Source of the DNA: Nannochloris sp. 'desiccata'
Taxonomy: Eukaryota > Chlorophyta > Trebouxiophyceae > Chlorellales > Chlorellaceae
Direction of reading: 5' to 3'
DNA length: 64,000 nucleotides
NCBI GenBank assembly: GCA_019044685.2
Contig: JAGTXX020000011.1
Location: 806,001 to 870,000 of the forward strand
Both the position numbers and the translations under genes were made by a program. Below the pieces are notes generated by a model. It did not search any database, was not told the origin of the DNA, and saw only the letters and a list, made by a program, of their open reading frames with translations. Numbering within the stretch: the first letter of the stretch is position 1; the number at the start of each line of letters is the position of its first letter. This document shows positions 30,582 through 40,452 of the stretch, piece by piece.

Positions 30582-33317
30582 TTAAAACATCTGAGGCTCA
30601 GGTTCGGCTTCCTCCCCAACTTCTTCTTCCTCTTCTTCATCAAACAACACTTTGACGGCAGGCACCAACGCCGGCAAATGCGGCAAGTCTGTCAACCTCA
30701 CAGTCATCAAATCAAAGGCAATAGCCACATGATGAACAAAGTTCTCATCAATTACAGGTACTTTAGGATACCTCTGACTGAAGTGAGTCAACAAAGTACG
30801 ATACACCCCCGCAGCAGCTCCTGCCTCAACTGCCTCTTTGGTAGTACAATGTTTCTTCCCAATCGCTTCTTCAAGCATGCTATCATCGAATGTCGCTTCA
30901 TGAATGAGCATTGTGGCATCTTTTGCAGCTTTAACTAAAGCGTCACAGGGTCTAGTATCCCCAGAAAAGACAATTTTAAAAGGCACTGCGTCATCGCTCT
31001 CTATGACTAGTCCGAAAGAATGGGCACAATGAACCACGCGTACACTCTCCAATTTACTCAATCCAAACGATTTTTTTGCTTCTTCAATTGCAGCTTGAAC
31101 GTCAACAGGCACAGCAGGCTCATTATCCTCGTTCATCGTACCAGCTGCAGCTGTGGCATTGGCTTCCTCTGTCGTATGAGCTGCCTCTACAAATCTAAAT
31201 CGCATAGGCTCCAATGCAGCATACGATCCCAAAGCACGTCTTAAAGGACGAGGCCCAATTACCAGTACAGGAGGACATTCTGGCCCTAGCAACCGGGTCC
31301 TGGCCGCTAGCAATGCCGGCAGTCCCACATGATGATCTGCATGGATATGAGAAATCCATACTAAAGAAAGTCTACGCAGTATATCTTGAGCACCTTGAAC
31401 ACCAAAACGACGGTGCAATTGGCCTAGACTACCTTCTCCGCAATCTGCCAACATTGAGGCTCCTTTGCCGCCATTGTGACTAGGACGGTCGTAGAGTAAT
31501 CCAGTCACGTTACGGTATTTCGATGGTATTGCCGCTCCAGTACCCAGGAAAGTGACTGCAAAAGTATCGTCACGTGCTTGAGATACAGCAGCAGGGACAT
31601 CTGTTTCTGTTGTTGCAGGTGATTTTTTAATCTGGAAAGCTCTCTCTGCTTCGAGCAAGGCTTGGGGTTTTTCTTTCTTTAGCTCTGCTCTAATAGCCTC
31701 AGCGTCTAGAACGTCGTCGCATTCTTCAGAGTTGAAGCCCCGCTTGGCAACAGGGCGTAAATAATAACGTAGCATGTTCGTCCCTACTACACTATTGGCA
31801 GGAAGTGCGTGTGCTTTCTCCGCAGCAGCAGCTGGGGCGGGGGCGGGGGTAGAAGAGGAGTCAGCTTCTGGGGGCAGAGAAAACACATCAGAGTCCAGAG
31901 CATTCAATTTTACTTGTAATGCAGCACTTTTCTTCATAATAGGGATCTTTGAGCCTTCAGATTCGGCTACAAGGATGTGCTGAGGTCCTTCTCCGAATGA
32001 CTTGATGAAGGCCTTGTACGCGGGAAGGTGGAGAACTGCGCGAGGCGTGAGATGCACAATGCAGGCAACTGTAGAATAAATAGAATAAAAACCAAGTAAG
32101 AACCTCACCAATCAATACTCATTTCATAAAAAAGACAGGGAAAGAATTAAAAAAAAAAAAAAGTTTTTTGCAACAAAGAAAATAAATGTGCCTAAGGCAG
32201 TGTACTCGAAGATACCATGGTAGAGAAGATACTTCAAGCGATTGTCCCCGGCTGGAATATAATGTAAGGGAGATTCAGTGGCACCGGTGCTCATGGGAAT
32301 ACGTAACAGCACCGCGCTAATCGGCTCCCAGAAAAAATTTCAAAATTCTCTACAAAAAGAATTTACAATTTCTTTCTTCTTCTTACCTTTACCACCGGCT
32401 TCGGCATCTGCCGCCCATTTCCCAACTCCATTCTCTGCATCAGCCAATGCAGAAATAAACCCTTCAGAGGGGCAATCAAGTATTAGAACAACAGGACCTG
32501 GGGTAGCTGCTTCCATTACATCTTCAGGGCGGACAAGTTTGCCATTAACAGCGGTGACTTCTTGTCCTCTGGCGAGCTGACCATACAATGGGCCACGTGG
32601 GACACCCAGAGATGCAGCCTTATGAGGTAAAAACTTGCCAGGAATGTCAGGAAGTTCACAAACATAGCACGCAGCAGCGCTCTCTGTTGCAGTCGAGGGG
32701 ATGTCCATGCCTGCTTGAGGAAGAGACATACCGGGAGCAGCATCATCAATCTTTTGACGCTTTGCAGTATGTTGTTCTCCGTTGGCACCAGAATCATTGG
32801 AATCACGCCCGCCGCTTTTATCTTGTGCTGTTCGGATAATTATCGGTGTAATGGAGACAGCATCATTCTTCACCACAGGGCGGGAAATGATCCCAACAGC
32901 ACCAGCACCTTCACGTCGACCAAATTCCATTACTTTTAATCCCATGTCACGTACATTAACGAACGTTCTAAAGGCATTGACTAAGGTATGCAACCCAGGA
33001 GGGCCGTGGATAGTCATGCCTACGTGGCCAGTTAAGAGACCTCCTGCGGTGGTGTCCGCCATGGTGAGAAGCATGCCAGGGAGGCCTCCAGTAGCTTCTG
33101 TGGTGACGCGAGTAGTCAAAACATTGTTGATTTTGGCCAGTTTGACCCGATGTTCAACACAGAATCTTTGGAAACCTTCTCCGACGTTGAAAAGGTAGCG
33201 TTGGCGATCAAAAAACAGAAGAGCAGAAGGCACAGCACAGCCAGTGTCACTGCCGACGCCTAGGACTTGAACATAGCATGACGTGTTGATAGCACCGATG
33301 TCCTTGTCTTTACCCAT
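30582..33317 (-). CDS. Long-form tRNase Z (ELAC2 type)
   Basis: Exons 32387-33317, 32216-32251 and 30582-32068 join in frame to 817 aa. The protein removes 3' trailers from tRNA precursors. The N-terminal half is the degenerate metallo-beta-lactamase half of long RNase Z (YVQVLGVGSDTG, RYLFNVGEGFQRFC, PVVLILDCP), and the middle exon is only 36 bases. The C-terminal half is catalytic: FLGTGAAIPSKYRNVTG, HxHxDH as SHIHADHHVGL at about 560-568, SGDTRPC, and HEATF. The tail is acidic. The frame is open for 69 more codons upstream of the chosen ATG with a transit-peptide-like composition, so an upstream start exon for organelle targeting is possible. Confidence 0.93.
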
Positions 33318-33750
33318 GATGAAAGGGATTCTAATTAAAGAAAGAAGAGCCGGAAGGCGAGCTCTAAGGGCGGCTGCTGGGCCAAGGGGGGAGTGTGGGG
33401 TAAAAGGGGCAGTTAGATGTCTTAGAGACGACGCTGTTGCGACGCGAAATATAGGCCGAAGCCAAATAATATTGAAAACTGCACGGCGCGCCTGAAAAGA
33501 CGAGCCGAACAGAAATCTGTTCAAATGACTAAATCAGACCAAATTTAAAAGCATGCGCCTTTCAACGCACGCTTTGAGGTCTTGACGACAACAGAATCGA
33601 TTTCAATATTAAAAAAATATGCAATCGTTTCTGATGGCGAAAGAATATAGAGCTTTGGCGGCGTCTGAGCTGGGGGCAAAAAAGAAATTCTATCTAATTT
33701 CTTCGAAATAAGACGCATTTGTTGGCTATCACTTGCACAATAAAATAAAG
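33318..33750. other. RNase Z / plastid protein divergent region
   Basis: Bases up to 33524 remain open in frame with RNase Z and have presequence-like composition (see that entry). The rest is AT-rich promoter sequence for both genes. Confidence 0.5.
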
Positions 33751-34833
33751 ATGAAACTCAGGATGGATGCCCCTCGGGGCCTTGCAGTAGTAAATCTCGG
33801 ATCCCATCCAAAAGTCGCGATGAAAAACATGCCTAGAATTCAACCACACATTCCCTTCATTCCCTTTCGAACGCTAGGTTTTAATCTGTATAGTGCCGCT
33901 AAATGCGCAAAACCTCCACTCCAAGCCTTCCTGATTCCAGTAGCTGCAGGAAGACGTGATAACACCTCCGCTGACACTCCTTCCTCTTTCCTAGACTACT
34001 TTAAGAGTGGACCTGCGCTATCCGTTCTCTTCTCTACCCTAATATCTACTTTAGCATATGCCCCTGCATCTCTTGCTATGGACGCAGTTGTATATAACCC
34101 CCAAGACGGCGCTGAGACACTGAAAACTGTCGCCGGTATCGCTTATATCGGCCTTGTGATATTTTATTTCATAAGATTATTTCAAAAAAGAGCTGACAAA
34201 TTCACTTCAGAACGCGTTGGGTCTTCTTCAGTAGATGGAAAAGATGCTGCTGCAGTAGAGGATGATGAAGAAAAGGATGCTTTAGACTTGGAGGCAGCAG
34301 CTGCAGCGGCATTAGCAGAGGACAATGTTACCCCTCTCCAGTGCTTGATGTAAGTTATATATATTTATTTATTTATCATAAGCATAGAAAGTTTCTTTAT
34401 AATAATCATGAGATTGGTTTTATTCACATTCAATTTGATTTTTCTTCTCCTTTTATATAGTGGTGTTGCTCAGGCGGGTACAATCTGTTATCTTTTATTC
34501 CTCCTTTCCACTTCAGTTGACGGGTATTTCCAACAACAAGACCTCCCTAGCCAATACACCGCCCGTAATATCACTGTGCTAATTCAAACTGTCTCAAGAG
34601 GGCTTGTATACCTCGCTACCTTTATTTTTGGGGCCAATGCCGTGGGCTTAGCGTCTCTCGGCATTGCTCTGATTGTGGCGCCGGACTGGGTTAATAATGG
34701 GCCTCAAAGTCAGAAAAAGCAAGAACAGAAGCTGCCGAAAGTCAATATTACTGATGATATCTTTACTTTGAGAAGAGCGTTTAAAGAAGCGGAAGAGATG
34801 GGGCGGCGGAATGCTGAAAAGGAGAATAAATAA
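33751..34833 (+). CDS. Plastid membrane protein, DUF3082-like
   Basis: Exons 33751-34349 and 34461-34833 give 323 aa; the junction recreates ...QCLIGVAQAG. The first 80 residues are basic with few acids, a plausible transit peptide. Hydrophobic helices lie at about 89-110, 127-148 and two to three more after residue 200 (TICYLLFLLSTSVDGYF, VLIQTVSRGLVYLATFIFGANAVGLASLGIALIV). An acidic, Ala-rich cytosolic or stromal loop lies between (about 160-195). The C-terminal half resembles uncharacterised chloroplast proteins of plants that I associate with DUF3082; this name is from memory and tentative. Function unknown. Confidence 0.75.
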
Positions 34834-34930
34834 TAAAAACACTGACGAGAAGAAGAAACTGATTGATTATTATATATTTAGTACTTTCACAAATGTAGGA
34901 TCTCTATATGGTATGTAAGCAAATTACACG

Positions 34931-36748
34931 TTAAATTTGACTTAAACTATTAAAGAAATCATCGTCATCGTTGCTGTCCTCTCCCTGCCGCTCAGAATCC
35001 CCAGAAAATTGAGGCACATTCTCCATTGAAGACGACAAGCCTGCTCCCACTGCCGCTGCTGTCGGCATTCCTGAGGCAGCCATCACAGCAGGTAACGCAT
35101 GCACAGGCAACCCTTTAGCATTCCTACCAATCACATCTTGCGCTAACTTCACTTGTCTACCCAGCACCAATACCGTAACCACCCCTTGACCACCAGCGCC
35201 TCGTGCAGTACGACCAACACGACGGACATATTCAGAAGGGTCACGAGGAAAATCAAACAATACCACATGGTCAACGAATGCTGAGTCAACGCCTCGAGAT
35301 GCCCGATCAGTACACACTAAAATAAGCCTCTCAGGAGTGTTATTGTTATTACTACTACCACTTTCTGAAGAGAAAGTTGATGAAGATTCTAATTCACCAT
35401 TATCATTATAAAATTGCCGGCTGCTGTTTTTACTTTTAAACGACGAAGTTTTTCTTTGTCCTGGAGGAAGCAAAAAAGTTTTTAAATTCCCTTCTCTCTG
35501 TTCCGCAGCGACTGCTGTATGGTAAGGCAACATCGTCACATTATCTTCCTTTGAAAATGTTCTATTTAAGAAATTCTCTACCTTTCTACACGTTTCGATT
35601 TTATTGCAAAAAACAATCGTTCTCAGCGCTCGTCGCTCTTGTAACGATGCAAATAAGGCAGCTGCTTTCCTTCTCATGCCCGATTCCTCTGTAATTTCAT
35701 CACCACCACTGCAATCTACAATCTGTTCTGTAACTCCAGGTGCTGTGCGGTGCAGACCGGGCCCTAGAGCGGACACGAGACCGGGAAATAACGGCTCCAG
35801 CTGCATATAGACGTCATTTGGCAAAGTGGCGGTCACTAAAATCCATCTAGTAGATGGAGGACAGGCTTGTTTGAGTGGAGCTACTTGCTCTGCAAACATA
35901 GATGCACCTCCCAGTAAGACATCGACTTCATCGCAGACTAAAGAAGCGCAATTATCGAGCTTTAGTGCCCCAGAATTTAGGAGTTCGGCAAGGCGTCCAG
36001 GGGTGCCTACTAACACATCTACTCCTTGATCTAGAGACTCTTTTTGAGTACGCAGAGGTCTTCCACCCGTCGCAGCAACAGCCCGAAACCGTAAGGTATT
36101 GGATAAAGCACGACACACACGCAATACTTGCGCGCAAAGTTCAGATGTGGGAACTACCACCACCACTCGAGGAGAATTTGGAATAGTGCCCGGCTTGCCA
36201 AGAGCTTCTTCTTCAGCTTTCAGTGCCTGTACCAAGGGAACGATGTATGCTAACGTCTTGCCACTACCCGCATGGTCGGCGAGGACAACATGGGGTGCTC
36301 CAGTGGAGAGAGCTTGCATGGCGGAAGCTTGAATGTGAGAAGGGCGAGTGACGCCAAAGGCCTCGAGGGCAGCAATTGTATTGTCATTAGCTCCGCACTT
36401 GGACCAAGATTGGGAGCTGAAGAACTGTGCAGTCTTTCCAGGACCAATACGAACTACTGGTACCTCAGGTTCAGGAGGGGCGTTGGCCTTTTTGGTGTTA
36501 AAGCCACCTCCTCTGCCTCTACCACCACCTCTACCCCCTCCACGACCACCGCCCTGGGCATCACGACTGTAGCCTCTACCTCCTTTGCCACGACCACCTT
36601 CGAAACTGCGGCGTTCATTAGAGTATGCTGGAGATTCATTAGATTGGTATGATGTGATGCAGAGTCTTCGAGGAGGCTGTCGTCGACATGGCAATCTGGG
36701 AAAAGGATTTCCTGCATGCGTTATTAAAAGCTCAGCTCGAAGCACCAT
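34931..36748 (-). CDS. DEAD-box-type RNA helicase with DEVD motif
   Basis: The gene is a single exon of 605 aa. An Arg/Ser-rich start (organelle targeting possible) is followed by an RGG-rich box at about 51-83. Helicase motifs: ADHAGSGKT (157-165), PTSEL, TPGRL, DEVD in place of DEAD (about 270), TATLP in place of SAT, FCN, ASRGVD and HRxGRxxR-like RRVGRTARG. DEVD is seen in plant organellar helicases of the RH39/RH50 group, which act in plastid rRNA maturation; assignment to that group is inference. The C-terminal tail is acidic. It is divergent from VTC1, with the hAT element in between. Confidence 0.9.
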   Translation of the reverse strand: MVLRAELLITHAGNPFPRLPCRRQPPRRLCITSYQSNESPAYSNERRSFEGGRGKGGRGYSRDAQGGGRGGGRGGGRGRGGGFNTKKANAPPEPEVPVVRIGPGKTAQFFSSQSWSKCGANDNTIAALEAFGVTRPSHIQASAMQALSTGAPHVVLADHAGSGKTLAYIVPLVQALKAEEEALGKPGTIPNSPRVVVVVPTSELCAQVLRVCRALSNTLRFRAVAATGGRPLRTQKESLDQGVDVLVGTPGRLAELLNSGALKLDNCASLVCDEVDVLLGGASMFAEQVAPLKQACPPSTRWILVTATLPNDVYMQLEPLFPGLVSALGPGLHRTAPGVTEQIVDCSGGDEITEESGMRRKAAALFASLQERRALRTIVFCNKIETCRKVENFLNRTFSKEDNVTMLPYHTAVAAEQREGNLKTFLLPPGQRKTSSFKSKNSSRQFYNDNGELESSSTFSSESGSSNNNNTPERLILVCTDRASRGVDSAFVDHVVLFDFPRDPSEYVRRVGRTARGAGGQGVVTVLVLGRQVKLAQDVIGRNAKGLPVHALPAVMAASGMPTAAAVGAGLSSSMENVPQFSGDSERQGEDSNDDDDFFNSLSQI

Positions 36749-36898
36749 TGCGTGCTATTTATTTTTTGGTTCCTTAATATGTACGCTTTTGTCAATTTTG
36801 CATATAAATTTGTAGGCAATTCTTCAAGTGCTTAACGCAAGGTCTTCTTCCTTTCTAAAGAAAAGTTGAAACGCGAAGGATATTCCTCTTAGGGCTCA

Positions 36899-36906
36899 TG
36901 TTGAAC
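36899..36906. repeat. Target-site duplication, left (TGTTGAAC)
   Basis: The 8-bp sequence TGTTGAAC directly abuts the left terminal inverted repeat and is repeated exactly at 37667-37674. Confidence 0.92.
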
Positions 36907-36920
36907 CAGTGCTTCGTTTA

Positions 36921-37084
36921 GCCGGCATATATGCCGAAAATGCCGGAAAATGCCAATTTTCCGGCATTTTCAGGCGCAGGAACAGGAAAAAATGCCGTGC
37001 AAAAAGTGCCGGAGCGGAGCTCCGGCGGGCCAGAAATGCCGGGGGAAAATGCCGTTTTTTTCGAAAATTTTGAAAAAATGCCGG
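36921..37084. repeat. Left subterminal AATGCCGG repeat cluster
   Basis: About nine copies of the core ATGCC(G) occur in 160 bases, mostly in plus orientation with two inverted copies (36921-36928, 36961-36970). In hAT elements, clustered short subterminal motifs are the transposase binding sites; that role is inferred here. Confidence 0.85.
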
Positions 37085-37156
37085 AGATTTAGGCCAGTTT
37101 TAGAGTACTAAATTAACAAAAGTTCATTTGTAAGAGGTTATTCTCTCATTATCACT

Positions 37157-37460
37157 ATGGATACCACTCGGCAGACCAATGATCAGGACTTAGTCCGAAC
37201 TTTGGTTGCCCAGATCTTTGATCGAGTCATGGCTGTCCAGCACTTGCAACAACCCATTGATTTGACTTCTTCTCCGTTCAAAGAACCTGCTTTGAAGGTA
37301 TGTGATGTCATCTGTATGCTTAATTTCTTAAAATAAGCCACCCAAATTCAAATCTGAATTTTCTTCCTTGTTGCAGAAGAGGAAAAAAGGTATGGAAGGC
37401 GAAGAAAAAGCGTCGTGGAGCGCATTTGTAGTTCCTTGTTTTGCTTTTTTAAAGATGTAA
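37157..37460 (+). CDS. Spliced mini-gene inside the hAT element
   Basis: ATG at 37157; exon 1 is 37157-37297 and exon 2 is 37377-37460, joined by a 79-base intron with good GTATGT donor and TTGCAG acceptor, giving 74 aa. The product has a helical start, a segment PIDLTSSP that looks like a SUMO-interaction motif, and a basic KKRKK patch like a nuclear signal, then a hydrophobic end. It is not a transposase in length or motif. It may be a remnant of the first and last exons of the parent transposase after internal deletion, a captured host fragment, or chance. The conserved intron borders argue for a once-expressed gene. Confidence 0.45.
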
Positions 37461-37540
37461 TCTAAAGAAATTCCAGCCATGTTTCAATAAGGCGCATCTG
37501 CGCTGCTCAGAAATAGTGCCTGATGCTGTCAAGAAAAAAA

Positions 37541-37640
37541 ATGGAAAAAATGCCGGGGCAGAATCCAAATATGGAAAAAATGCCGGGGCAGAATGCCGAA
37601 AAACAGGCCAGGGACGAAAAAATGCCGGGAAAAAATGCCA
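37541..37640. repeat. Right subterminal repeats with 24-bp tandem duplication
   Basis: An exact 24-bp direct repeat (37541-37564 and 37571-37594) is separated by 6 bases, followed by three more AATGCC(G) motifs up to 37640. The motifs have the same orientation as those at the left end, not mirrored. Confidence 0.88.
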
Positions 37641-37666
37641 GGCCAAAATCCTTAAACGAAGCACTG

Positions 37667-37674
37667 TGTTGAAC
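37667..37674. repeat. Target-site duplication, right (TGTTGAAC)
   Basis: This is an exact copy of the 8 bases at 36899-36906, directly after the right terminal inverted repeat. Confidence 0.92.
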
Positions 37675-37801
37675 AAAGTAGCTGTCGTTTGCTACATTGT
37701 TTCAGCAGTGGATTAAATACAGGGACTCCAGCTGAGGAGTTAATCGCACCAAATCGTCTTAAGGAGCGTGATCTAGCAAGACTCGAATTGTAATTTCCAA
37801 A

Positions 37802-38446
37802 ATGCAGCCAGGTGAAATAACTGATAGGTTATTTGGGACTAGAGCATACACTGAAGGTGCTAGGTTTCAAATACCCCGCAAAATTCCTCTCCGGATAGAA
37901 CCCAAGACATATTTGGGTGAGCATAGCAAACAATTTCAAATCCTTGCCCCGAAAGAGTTTTTTTTTTTACCCTATACCAATTCGTCCATTGCAGCAAACG
38001 AGCGAACGTTCTTATCATGGCTGAGTATGGCTGTTACTTTAGGTAGCGTTGGTACAGCTATTGCTGGCTTTGCTGTAGAAGATGAAGACTCTCCTGGACA
38101 GCATAAAGGCGGTATTAGCCAGAGCACTGTCCAGTTGATGACTCTTACAATGTTGCCTATATCTATTTGTATGATTGCGTATGCGCTTTTTACTTTCTAC
38201 TGGAGAAGCGAATTTATCCGCAAGAAACAGGTATGTGGCGATTTTTAATATATTAAAGCTGCTTGTTCTTTAAAAAGGACATTATTTTTGCCACACTGAT
38301 GATGCTGACGTTTGTTTCTTAATTTTTTTTCTCTACAGATCGGATTCTTCGATGATAAAATAGGCCCTGTAACTGTGGCATTAGTTGTAGAAGTAGCTTT
38401 ATTAATTATTATGTTCTCTGCTATTCGTGATGTGTTGTTTTATTGA
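37802..38446 (+). CDS. VTC1: VTC1-like vacuolar transporter chaperone subunit
   Basis: Exons 37802-37916, 37995-38230 and 38339-38446 give 152 aa. Intron 1 (78 bases) has no in-frame stop, so the raw frame runs through it; removing it restores the family core EPKTYLANERTFLSWL. Three membrane helices follow (about 50-70, 88-108, 128-148), as in VTC1/DUF202 proteins. VTC1 is the membrane part of the polyphosphate polymerase complex of vacuoles and acidocalcisomes; green algae also use it for phosphate storage. No SPX or catalytic VTC4 gene is in the window. Confidence 0.93.
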
Positions 38447-38834
38447 GTATCATTTGGTGGGTTATCAGCTTTTCCGTTATAAAAAATGTACAATCTTAAA
38501 AGAGGAGAAATTTGGTTGTCGCTGCTCTTTCAATTGAGAACCGACTCTGTAAGAATCAATCAAAATTATGAACACATAACACGAACACCTGCTTGTGTTA
38601 TATAATACAAGTAACGAGAAACAAAACAGAAAAAAGAGAAGAACAAATAAATGTAAATGAGTGACTAGCTAGGGTCTCCTTGAGCAACAGCGCCTTCAAT
38701 CGAACTGCTGCCAATGGAAAAACTAGAGAAAAGAAAAGATAAAGGCACCACCTGCATAGAATTTTTTAAGTACATCGTATATTTATGATAGTGTTCCTTA
38801 GAGTTATTAATTAAACTGTGTAAGTCTCGATGGA
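38447..38834. other. Convergent intergenic region
   Basis: This lies between the VTC1 3' end and the 3' end of the secreted Cys-rich gene. It is AT-rich with no gene seen. Confidence 0.5.
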
Positions 38835-39885
38835 TTAGTTGAATCCAGAGATGAAAGCATCGCCAGCGGGTGCATCATAGATATTCCCGCCTGTCACGTC
38901 AGCCATGAGATAGCAAAGACCCATTGGCATAGACTCTCCAACCCAACCACAATTAAAATCTGGTGCAAATGTCCATGCTTTACACTCCATATTCTCTGTA
39001 CACTGGCTTTGGCAGTCCTTTGCGTTGCTTGCCACGTTCCCGCGGCACGGCATGTAGGAATTGAGGCGGCGGCCATAAACTACTTTATTTCGCAGCATAT
39101 CTCCGCTGGGAGGTAATGGATTAAATGGGGGGTTGTTGCCAGTGCTATCGCCTCCATTGTTATTAGGGACATTACTTGGTGTGGGAGGAGGTGAGGGAGG
39201 AGGGGGTGCCTTTCCTGCGTCGTACCCACTGTTATCCCCTTCACCACCGTCGTAGTGGTTATCACTATCATCGGCGGTATTGGGGATGAATGGAGCTGCT
39301 GGTGGGGATGGAATCCTAGGTTTAGAATTATCAGCGGTATCTTGAGAGCCATCATTGACGTTGCCATTCGTGGATAAGTTGCTGCCGAAAAATGGAAAAA
39401 AAAAAGGGGGTTGGTTAAAAAAAAAAAGTGCTGTTGGTGGGTGGGGGTTGCAAGATGTGATCAGGGGGATCAAGGATCAGGTGCAAAAATGTATCAACTT
39501 ACACTCTCCATTGCAGAATACCAGCAGTGTGTCTATTGCCAGCAACCTTTTCGAGCTTTTCGCTGTTTGCAAAGATTTTGCAGTTGCGCTTTCGGGGATT
39601 ATGAGACCATGCGATGCATTCTTTTACCTCTTTGCACTTGACGCAGCAAGAGCGCCAACGTGTGTAATTATTGAACTTCGCAAGAGTTTTCCCTTTCATC
39701 CTGGTGTTCTTTTCTTCTTCGCAAGGCTTCCAGTTTTGCAAAAGCTTCCTGCCAATGACAGGAATTTTGGCAAGTAGATGAGATGTGAAAGAATCATCAT
39801 TTCCAGCACAGCCAACATGCGATAAACTGGCATTTGCTGTATGTAGGTAGACACCAAGCAGTAATATAGCGATAAAAGACTTCAT
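38835..39885 (-). CDS. Secreted protein with two Cys-rich PAN-like domains
   Basis: Exons 39503-39885 and 38835-39381 give 309 aa; the junction is phase 2. A signal peptide covers residues 1-19 (FIAILLLGVYLHTANA). The first domain (about 20-125) has the spacing WRSCCVKCKEVKECIAWSHN...CKIF, typical of PAN/Apple-like disulfide folds. A long Pro/Asn/Asp-rich linker (about 140-220) follows, then a second similar domain (PCRGNVASNAKDCQSQCTENMECKAWTF). PAN-like domains bind proteins or sugars outside the cell. The ligand is unknown; a wall or surface role is inferred. Confidence 0.7.
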
Positions 39886-40452
39886 TGCAGCTTTTCACTC
39901 AGGGGTTGGATGATCAAATAAATGATGGGCGGCAACTACAGGCAGGAATGATATTGTAAGAAGATTTGCGCCACGCAGATGCTATATGTAACACTTACTT
40001 TGTTTAGTTGAGGGCAATTTACCTGGTTCAGGGGATAGTTTTGGATTTTGTTTCAGATCTGGGCTAATCAGGGGGACTAAGAATGTATGGCAATCAGACA
40101 AGTAAGAGGGCGGTCAGGGCTGAGCAGAGTCTTAATACATCTCCAATTAGTACCAAGAGTTAGCAAAAGTGTCCATTCTGCCTGAGAATCTCCTTCTTAT
40201 GGTCTGGCACACTACAGTTGCCCCTGAACTTTTCAAAGCAGCAGGCACAGCATATTCATATTCATGTCATACCAAGAGACTCTCTGAGGAGAAATAACAC
40301 TGGAGAGAGTGTTTTTTCTTGCCTTGAAACAAGACAATCCGCAGCCAAATTCAAATTTCATAAACTTATATAATAGAAAATAGACACCTTTATTTCAAAA
40401 TAGGTTCCTATACTGAAAAAATGGCCTCTGATCCTGGTTTAGATCACATCAA
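39886..40452. other. Divergent intergenic region
   Basis: This is the upstream region of the secreted Cys-rich gene (minus) and the small plus-strand gene at 40453. An ATG at about 40421 opens a different, shorter frame and is probably not used. Confidence 0.45.

Larger units (their letters stand above)
36907..37666. mobile_element. Non-autonomous hAT-type DNA transposon, 760 bp
   Basis: The ends are perfect 14-bp terminal inverted repeats: CAGTGCTTCGTTTA at 36907-36920 and its reverse complement at 37653-37666. The element is flanked by an exact 8-bp duplication of the target (36899-36906 and 37667-37674). An 8-bp duplication with CAG-starting short terminal repeats is the hallmark of the hAT superfamily. 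Both ends are packed with AATGCCGG-like motifs. There is no transposase-size frame, so it must depend on a transposase from elsewhere. A perfect hairpin (8-bp stem, 3-base loop) lies at 37008-37026. It sits between the DEVD helicase and VTC1, and its perfect duplication implies recent insertion. Confidence 0.92.

Noticed and set aside
30441..30938. Plus-strand open frame of 165 codons
   Set aside because: Antisense to the catalytic C-terminus of RNase Z, no homology.
36907..37666. CRISPR-like or simple satellite array of AATGCCGG motifs
   Set aside because: Spacing is irregular, motifs vary, and the whole stretch is bounded by inverted repeats and a target duplication, which fits a transposon.
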